DNA from: Chitinophaga polysaccharea | GTDB lineage: Bacteria > Bacteroidota > Bacteroidia > Chitinophagales > Chitinophagaceae | Assembly (NCBI RefSeq): GCF_007829335.1 | Contig: NZ_VIWO01000002.1 | Coordinates: forward strand, 186,001-250,000 | Direction of reading: 5' to 3' | Length of the DNA stretch: 64,000 nucleotides | In this document: positions 53,668 through 60,400 of the stretch, piece by piece | Position numbering within the stretch: the first letter of the stretch is position 1 | How the letters are laid out: each line of letters begins with the position of its first letter | Program-made: the position numbers and the translations under genes | Notes under the pieces: generated by a model | The model's database searches: none | The model's input: the letters and a program-made list of their open reading frames with translations, nothing else | What the model was told of the DNA's origin: nothing

Positions 53668-53781
53668 TTATAAGAAAACTATTTTAACCGCCATCGCGAT
53701 AATTGTGAGCGTTATAAAAATGAGGATCAGCACCTGGTGCAGGTGTTGGTCTATCGGCTTATTTTTAGCTTGCTTTTTCAT
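53668..53781 (-). CDS. 37-residue single-pass membrane protein
   Basis: A small ORF that fills the gap between acyltransferase and polymerase genes with 2-nt and 10-nt spacers. It starts at the ATG at 53781 (MKKQAKNKPIDQHL) and ends with TAA at 53668. Residues 1-16 are basic and polar; residues about 17-32 (VLILIFITLTIIAMAV) form one membrane helix, followed by KIVFL. The positive N-terminus predicts an N-in orientation. I do not recognise a family. The exact fit into the operon and the clean protein-like composition support it as real. It could be a regulatory or scaffolding subunit of the polymerase complex. Confidence 0.7.
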   Translation of the reverse strand: MKKQAKNKPIDQHLHQVLILIFITLTIIAMAVKIVFL

Positions 53782-53783
53782 GT

Positions 53784-54848
53784 TTATGATGGCAATACTG
53801 TTTTATTATTAGCGTTATGCTGACTGAATGGCCCGGTAAACAACCAACCGCATTTCAATTGTATCAATACCCGGTAAGCGATAATCGACAGGAAGATGGA
53901 AGTGGGTATTAATGTCAGTAAAAGCACGATGCCATTGCTGATACCTATTCCCATCAATACTGCCCGTAACACCGCGAATATGGTGATGTGCAGCAGGTAG
54001 ATGTATAATGAATAATGACCTATTATGCTCAGGAATCCCATTCGCCGGTGTTTGGCCAGCCAGGAGGAAAGCATCATTACAAACAAACATCCATTGAGTG
54101 CAATCAGCATCAATATATACAGGCTCATTTGCTGGTGATGCAGGTAGTACCATTGCAATAAACCAAATACCGGCGCCAGCAGTAGCAGGTTGATTGGGTT
54201 GGAAAACTGCCTTTGCGTTTTTTCTTCGAAAAAATAGCCGGAGGCTATGTCCCCGATGGCAAAGTAGATATAGTGTATCGCTATATCGTAAAAGGTGCTG
54301 ACCGGTTGTACATAGGGCGCTATCCCCAATAATGCCAATCCAATGACCAGTTGCCATGCTTTTCGTTCTTTTATTGCGAGCGATGACAGCAGGTACAGCA
54401 TGGTTACGTTAAATAGTGCAAACAGATACCACAGCTGATCTAGCTTTCTCGGCTGAATAAAAATATTCAGGTAATCAGCCGTGGAGCGGGTAGCATTACT
54501 ATAGTCTGAAAATAATATCTGCAGGGTGATCTGAATCACCGCCCAAAGCAGGTATGGATATAGTAATGTATTCACCTTGTTCACCAGGAATGTTCCGGGA
54601 CCACGTTTCCCTATACTTCTGCTGAAGAAAATGCCTGACAGTAAAAAAAAGAGCGGCATCCTGAAACTGTATAACATATCGTTGGTAGCCAGTACTTGCT
54701 TTGGTAGTGCAATGTGGCTGGCTACAAGCCCATAGGCCAAATGCCGGTATACAACCAGGATAATAGCGATGCCTTTTGCATAGTCAATCCAGGCGTAGCG
54801 CGACGCTTTACTCTCGGGGCGTAAACTAAATATGTCGTGAAGTTTCAA
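53784..54848 (-). CDS. Acyltransferase family 3 membrane protein
   Basis: 354 residues with about ten membrane segments. It opens with RYAWIDYAKGIAIILVVYRHL, the acyltransferase-3 signature with a catalytic-type histidine, then FRMPLFFLLSGIFF and KLDQLWYLFALF, and ends with YSLYIYLLHITIF. Members O-acylate sugars, usually with acetyl groups, across the inner membrane. The gene lies in the polysaccharide operon, 23 nt after the co-polymerase gene, so polymer O-acetylation is the likely role. Confidence 0.9.
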   Translation of the reverse strand: MKLHDIFSLRPESKASRYAWIDYAKGIAIILVVYRHLAYGLVASHIALPKQVLATNDMLYSFRMPLFFLLSGIFFSRSIGKRGPGTFLVNKVNTLLYPYLLWAVIQITLQILFSDYSNATRSTADYLNIFIQPRKLDQLWYLFALFNVTMLYLLSSLAIKERKAWQLVIGLALLGIAPYVQPVSTFYDIAIHYIYFAIGDIASGYFFEEKTQRQFSNPINLLLLAPVFGLLQWYYLHHQQMSLYILMLIALNGCLFVMMLSSWLAKHRRMGFLSIIGHYSLYIYLLHITIFAVLRAVLMGIGISNGIVLLLTLIPTSIFLSIIAYRVLIQLKCGWLFTGPFSQHNANNKTVLPS

Positions 54849-54871
54849 AGGATCTATAATTTTAAAGAAGT

Positions 54872-57058
54872 TTACAATTCCAGGTAATCCTCCTTAACGT
54901 TATTCAAGACAGCTCCCAGGAACTTGTCGCCGAGCGACTCCAGGAATTCGGATGATTCCCGGTCTATTTGTTTCATTTTTAGATGAGAAGAAAAGATCGC
55001 GATCACTCCTTCTGCATATACAGATAACTCACGGCTGTCGGTGAAATCGTTCAGCGGTGCACCTTCCATTAAGATGTAGTCGTAATATTGCTTCAGCTCA
55101 GGGAGGTAGTTGAGCAGGTGATTGGGAGGTAAAATTTCGGAAGGGGTATAGTCACCACCCCGGCAGCCAATCACTTCTATACCCGGTGCTTCATATGTTG
55201 TTACAATTTCTTTTACTTTTTCAATGCTGAATTCGGCAGGAGGCACGGAAAAGAATTCCAGTGTAGGCTTGGCTTCCATCTGAACGCTCACGTCATTGTT
55301 ACAGAAGTTGGTATCTATTACCAGCACTTTTTTGTTGCTTAGGCTGAGACTATAGGCCACCGCTTGTAGCAGGGTGGTTTTACCCTGCTGGGGTTCTGTA
55401 CTGGTAAACAGGAATACCTTCCGGCCGCTGCTTTCCAGCTCATACCGGAGTTTACGCAATAACTCGCGGAAAATATTTTGTCTTTTCAGCCATTGCGAGT
55501 CATCTGTTTTCCGCTGCAATATTTCCAGCAGTTTATAACGCTGCAGGTTAGCGTGGTTGATGGTGGCAATGAGCTTCAAATCGGAAGTACGGTTAAAAAT
55601 GGAAGGAGATTTCAGGGAGTTATCCATGAACTCTTTGAACAGGATGCTGATACAGGCAATCATAAAAACGGCCATGCCAGACATACCCATAATCACCAGG
55701 CGTTTGGACGATTCCGGTGTAAAGGCAGGTTGTCCTATCAGCGTTTGGCGGAAGTTATCCTGTGGTACGTTGCGGTTGTCCAGGGCAGATCCCAATTTTT
55801 CTTTCAGTTTATTATACTCTTCCTGTGCCAGGGTTACTTCCTGTTGCAGCGAGGTAACGGTAGCTTCTTTATTGGCGTAAGAACCAACAGAGGAGCGCAG
55901 GTTACGGATTTTATTTTCCAGGGCGCTGATGTTCAGCCGGGAGGCGCTTACCTGTGCTTCCAGTGCTTCCTTACTCTGCAGTAATTCTTCTTTGCTGCTT
56001 ACTTTACCGGAAGGGGTGGAGGCATCCAACATCGCTTTTTGCAGGCGGGCGCGCTGTGTTTTTATTTTATCGGCCAGCGCATTGTCGGTAGAACCACCGT
56101 TCACATATTGATCATTCAGGTCGTTGATTTGTCTTCTCAGCGAAATGATTTCAGCATTTGAGTTGGAATAGGCTGGCTTGCCACTGTTGGCCTGGGCCAG
56201 TTGTGTGCTGACGTTATTAAGAGAAGCCTGCAGGTTGTTATAGTTAGCCCTTTCGTCGGAGAGGGATTTTTCAAATTGTTTGATCAGGTCCCACTCATTA
56301 CCGCTGGCTGTTTCTACATTCAACACGCCCTGGGCAGTTTTATATCCCCTCAGTGCTTCTACTTTCTGGTCCAGTTCGCGTTTCTTCTGTTCTACCAGTG
56401 CTTCAAATGTTTCTACGTTTTCTACAGAGCGTTCGGAACGGGAGCTGCGGTAAAAGCGTATAAATTCTTTATAGAGAGTATTTACAGCGTAGGCAGACAG
56501 CTCCGGATTCTCTGAATAGCAAATGATGTTGATATAGTCTGTACGCTGAAGGCGTCCTACCAGCATCATTTTGCGAATGCTCTCATAATCGTATCTATAG
56601 AGTTTCATGAACTCCAGTATTTTCCTTTCTTCAGGAACAGAAGAAGAGAGTATCTGCAGGGAATCAATTTTCTGGCGGCATACCCGGGCAATTTCTTCTT
56701 TATTGGCAGAGAGGTACACCGGTTTTTTCAGTTCCTGTTCTGTAAGCTGACGGAAAGGCTTATTGCTGGTGAGGTCATGCAGCATCAGGTTACAGGACAA
56801 CAGCCCGGTAACGAGCGGAGAGTTAATATTTTCTATGACGTTATCAAATTTAACGTCGGCCTCAAACAGGTTAACATTTTCATCTCTTAATTTAATCTGC
56901 TCGTTGGTAGTATATCCAGTCGCCATTTGGGCGGTGGATGCGTATAATTTGGGTTTACCGATGGTAAAGGCAAAAGCTGCAGCCACTGCAGCGATGGTGC
57001 TGAGCAGTATCCACCATTTCTTTTTGAGTAACGCCTTTATGAAATACACGATGTCCAT
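54872..57058 (-). CDS. Polysaccharide co-polymerase (Wzz/Wzc-like) with degenerate kinase domain
   Basis: 728 residues. TM1 (about 15-33) and a Wzz domain are followed by long coiled coil (about 210-430), TM2 (about 455-475; RLVIMGMSGMAVFMIACI), and a cytoplasmic ATPase domain. It controls chain length and export of the polymer. The ATPase part resembles bacterial tyrosine kinases but is altered: Walker A is STEPQQGKTTLL (K560), Walker A' reads IDTNF (582-584) where the second Asp is expected, Walker B reads LMEGAP (E665) instead of IDTPP, and the C-terminus has a single Tyr (EDYLEL) rather than a Tyr cluster. It is the first gene of the operon. Confidence 0.88.
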   Translation of the reverse strand: MDIVYFIKALLKKKWWILLSTIAAVAAAFAFTIGKPKLYASTAQMATGYTTNEQIKLRDENVNLFEADVKFDNVIENINSPLVTGLLSCNLMLHDLTSNKPFRQLTEQELKKPVYLSANKEEIARVCRQKIDSLQILSSSVPEERKILEFMKLYRYDYESIRKMMLVGRLQRTDYINIICYSENPELSAYAVNTLYKEFIRFYRSSRSERSVENVETFEALVEQKKRELDQKVEALRGYKTAQGVLNVETASGNEWDLIKQFEKSLSDERANYNNLQASLNNVSTQLAQANSGKPAYSNSNAEIISLRRQINDLNDQYVNGGSTDNALADKIKTQRARLQKAMLDASTPSGKVSSKEELLQSKEALEAQVSASRLNISALENKIRNLRSSVGSYANKEATVTSLQQEVTLAQEEYNKLKEKLGSALDNRNVPQDNFRQTLIGQPAFTPESSKRLVIMGMSGMAVFMIACISILFKEFMDNSLKSPSIFNRTSDLKLIATINHANLQRYKLLEILQRKTDDSQWLKRQNIFRELLRKLRYELESSGRKVFLFTSTEPQQGKTTLLQAVAYSLSLSNKKVLVIDTNFCNNDVSVQMEAKPTLEFFSVPPAEFSIEKVKEIVTTYEAPGIEVIGCRGGDYTPSEILPPNHLLNYLPELKQYYDYILMEGAPLNDFTDSRELSVYAEGVIAIFSSHLKMKQIDRESSEFLESLGDKFLGAVLNNVKEDYLEL

Positions 57059-57156
57059 ATATAATTTTTCCTTTTGCTAAAATTTACTGTAATACGCTGA
57101 GGAGGAGCATAGATATACATGTATCGAAGTCCTGTCCCGGCGCAGATACTGGAGTG

Positions 57157-57240
57157 TCAGAGGAGATGGTAAAAAATCTAACTAATGCTGGGCTTACAGC
57201 CCTTCAAATACTGGTTTTATCGAGGATGAGGTTACGGGGG
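57157..57240 (-). promoter_or_regulatory. Shared upstream control element, copy 1
   Basis: Read on the minus strand: block 1 (57240-57221, CCCCCGTAACCTCATCCTCG), a small hairpin (57202-57190, GGGC/GCCC), then block 2 (57175-57157, TTTTTACCATCTCCTCTGA). Block 2 is identical to copy 2 at 62843-62825. Block 1 starts 64 nt from block 2 in both copies. Block 2 lies 99 nt before the start codon. It matches no riboswitch or leader family I know. Confidence 0.7.
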
Positions 57241-57286
57241 AGATATCCGGGAGAACATAAGTATCCTGGTATATCCGGTTATGAGT

Positions 57287-57294
57287 CAAAGGTA
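57287..57294 (-). promoter_or_regulatory. -7 box of the polysaccharide operon
   Basis: On the minus strand TACCTTTG matches TAnnTTTG exactly. The -33 region is poor. It predicts a leader of about 225 nt that contains the shared control element. Confidence 0.5.
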
Positions 57295-57393
57295 AAAGAT
57301 TATATTTAAAGACACTTTATTTTTAAGCGAAACATAAATTTTAGTTGGTTATCGCTGAAGTTTGAGGGGTAACGCAAATTTAACTAAAAGCAA

Positions 57394-57420
57394 AACCGCC
57401 CCGAAAATTTCGGAGCGGTT
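57394..57420 (-). terminator. Intrinsic terminator of the T9SS protein gene
   Basis: AACCGC-C-CCGAAA (57394-57406) pairs with TTTCGG-A-GCGGTT (57408-57420) with one internal mismatch; TTTTGCTTTT follows on the minus strand, about 30 nt past the stop codon. Confidence 0.88.
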
Positions 57421-57450
57421 CTACTTTGATCATAATCATTCAGTTACAAC

Positions 57451-60400
57451 TCAATTTCCCTTGACAAGTTTAACGCTCTTGGTTTCACCGGTGGAAGTAG
57501 TCAGTTTCAGGATATAAATACCTGGTAAGCTGATACTGCTCCTGGTGTTGATCCGGATGAGGTTCTTACCTTGTGGCACTTCCTTCCGGGTTTCTGTATA
57601 GAGACGTTTACCGCTGAGGTCAGTAATTTCTATCATCATCACAGGCGCTGATTTTTGTAAGGTCATATCTATGGCCAGGTTATCTACATATGGATTTGGA
57701 TAGATATTGGCCTGGATACTGCCTTTATTAGTGCCGTCTGATGCCAGAGCCAGCTGGTGATTTGTTACATCTGTCACCATAGCCTGTGTACCGTTTAAGG
57801 TCTGGACATTGGAGGTAGCATCAATTTCCATGCAGTTCAGGTAACCTACCTGGCCGCCTACAGGTATGCTGAGCGTGAAGGCAATTTCACCATTTGCATC
57901 TGCTGTCAGGTTGGCGAAGTCGGCAGTAGTGGTCGTATTGTTTTGTGCATACAGCGTTTTGCTGACGCCGTTGATGGTAAACTGCGTGCTGCCATTGTCT
58001 GGCTGCGGCGCCCACCATTTACTGTTCGACAGGAATTTGATGGTATAAGTCGTATTCGCGCTTAAACCAGTCAGGTGTCCATGCATTACCGGGGCACCGT
58101 TAAAGAAGCCTGGCAGCGATCCGAAGTACAGGTATTCCTGGAGTACCACATCAGGATAAACGCCGCTGTTATTACCGGTAGTCGCACCTTCAATACCAGC
58201 TGCCCACCAGCTTTCGTCGAATCTCAGCCCAACGGTAGTAGTCTGGCCCTGGTCATTTTTCAGGCCGGATGCGGTGCCGTTGGAAAGATTATTCCATGGA
58301 GCCGGAGCGGTGTTGTTGAGTTTAAAGTTCAGGTACAGTTTGTAGCTGCCGCTTGAGCCAGCAGGTACATTCACCGTAATGCTGAACGTAGTAGTATCTG
58401 CGGCGCCATAAGCATCCCTGGCAATTACGCTGATATTGTTAAAGGTGCCTGAGGTGCCTATTGGTGGCGCGATAGACAGGGATACACTACCGCCTGACTG
58501 TACCAGCGTAACGAAAGACGGCAGGTTAACGGTGCTGTAGCTGATTGGGTTGCCATCCGGATCGCTGGCCACTACCGGTACGTTGAGAGTAGTACCGGCA
58601 TCCAGTGTCTGGTTACTGATATCTGTCAATACCGGCGGATGGTTAGTGGTTACGGTAGAATCGCCTACGCCGCCAGCGTCGATTTCCATGGCATTCAGGT
58701 AACCTACCTGGCCGCCAGCAGGTATGCTGAGCGTGAATTTGATTTCACCGTTGGCATCTGCCGATACGTTTTGGAATACCGCGAGATTGCTGGTATTGTT
58801 TTGCGCATATAATGTCTGGGTAACGCCATTGATGGTGTACTGTGTACTACCATTGTTTGGCTGTGGAGCCCACCATTTACTGTCGCAGATGAACTTCACC
58901 GTGTAAGTCCTGTTTGTTTCCAGGCCGGTAATATGACCGTGCATGGAAGGTGCGCCGGTGAAGAACCCAGGCAGTGAGCCGAAATACAGGTATTCAGCCA
59001 ACACGGAATCAGGATATACACCACTGTTGTTACCGGTAACAGCACCTTCTGTACCCGCTGCCCACCAACTTTCATCGAAAGTAAGACCAGCATTGGTTAC
59101 CCGGCCGCCATCATCTTTCAGGTTGGTGGTAGTAGTACCGAAGATATTGTTCCACGGTGCAGCTACGTTGTTGTTGAGTTTGAAGTTGAGGAACAGTTTA
59201 TAGTTCGGCGTAGGCCTGTCTACTACAGTGAGTGTAAAGCTGCGTACGTCGATACCACCGGCATTATCTGCTGCCTGCAGTTTTACCACATAGGTGCCCG
59301 CATCGCTGTATCCCGGAGCTAAAGTCAGGAGACAAGTGTCGTTGGCGCTTACTATGCTGGCAAAGGCCGGTAATTGCAAGGCTGTCCAGGTAAAGGTATT
59401 ACCTGGGTTCAGGTCGTGCAGGGATACTTTCACAGTGGTGGTAGTGCCTTCATTAACACTCCATCCGGCTACGGAATCGATCACCGGTGGATAGTTGTCG
59501 TTCACTACCAGGTTGAAGAGGGCAGTGTCTTTACCGCCATTGTTATCTGCTGCAATTACACCGATGCCATTGTAGGTACCCTGTTGTGCCGCCGTAGGCG
59601 CCAGGTACAGGGACGTAACGCCCGCATTTTGCTGCAGGGATACAAAGGCTGGTGCATTATAGAGACTGTAAGTAATCGGATCGTTATCTGCATCGGTAGC
59701 GCTTACCGGTATGGACTGCGTAGTGCCATAGCGGATAGTCTGGCTGCTGATAGGTGCTATCTTAGGCGGATTATCCAGCGATTTGGTACCTGTTGCCGCG
59801 GTGAATGCGGAGTAACCACCTTCTCCGAAGGCTCTTACTTTATAGTATACCACGGTATTAGCTGCCAACGTAGAATCAGAGAAGGTTCCCTGGCTGGTAG
59901 CAAAGGCGCCCAGTATTTTAAAGGAGCTGAAATGCAGGCTGTCGGCCAGCGAACGTTGTACTTCATAACCTGTTTCGATAGTGGTAGTATCATTCCAGGT
60001 AAGTTTCACCACGGAGGTAGACAATGCCTGTAAAACGAGGTTAGAAGGCGCTGTTGGCGGCAATGGTTTCGCTGCGGTAGTAGCGCTGGCCACGGCAGTA
60101 TAGGCAGATTCGCCATACTGACCAATGGCTCTTATTTTATAATAATAAGTAGTACTGGCGTTAAGCGCAGTATCGGTATATGCGATAGCTCCGGCTGCGG
60201 TGGTAGCTACGATATTGTAAGTGCCAGCGCTGCTGGTGCTTCTGTAAATTTCAAAACCTGTTTCGTTGGTACTGTTATCTTTCCAGGTCAGGTTAAGTTT
60301 ACTGTAATTATTAACCGTAACGGCCAGGTTAGACGGCGCTGTAGGTGCACTACCATTTACCACGGAAGTATCTACGAAAGCCGCATCCGGAATCAGCGTA

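Larger units (their letters stand above)
57059..57450 (-). other. Gene-free leader region of the polysaccharide operon
   Basis: 392 bases. In minus-strand order: the terminator of the T9SS gene (57420-57394), about 100 bases with no feature, a -7 box (57294-57287), a leader of about 225 nt with the shared control element (57240-57157), and the start codon at 57058. No ORF is credible here. Confidence 0.6.
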
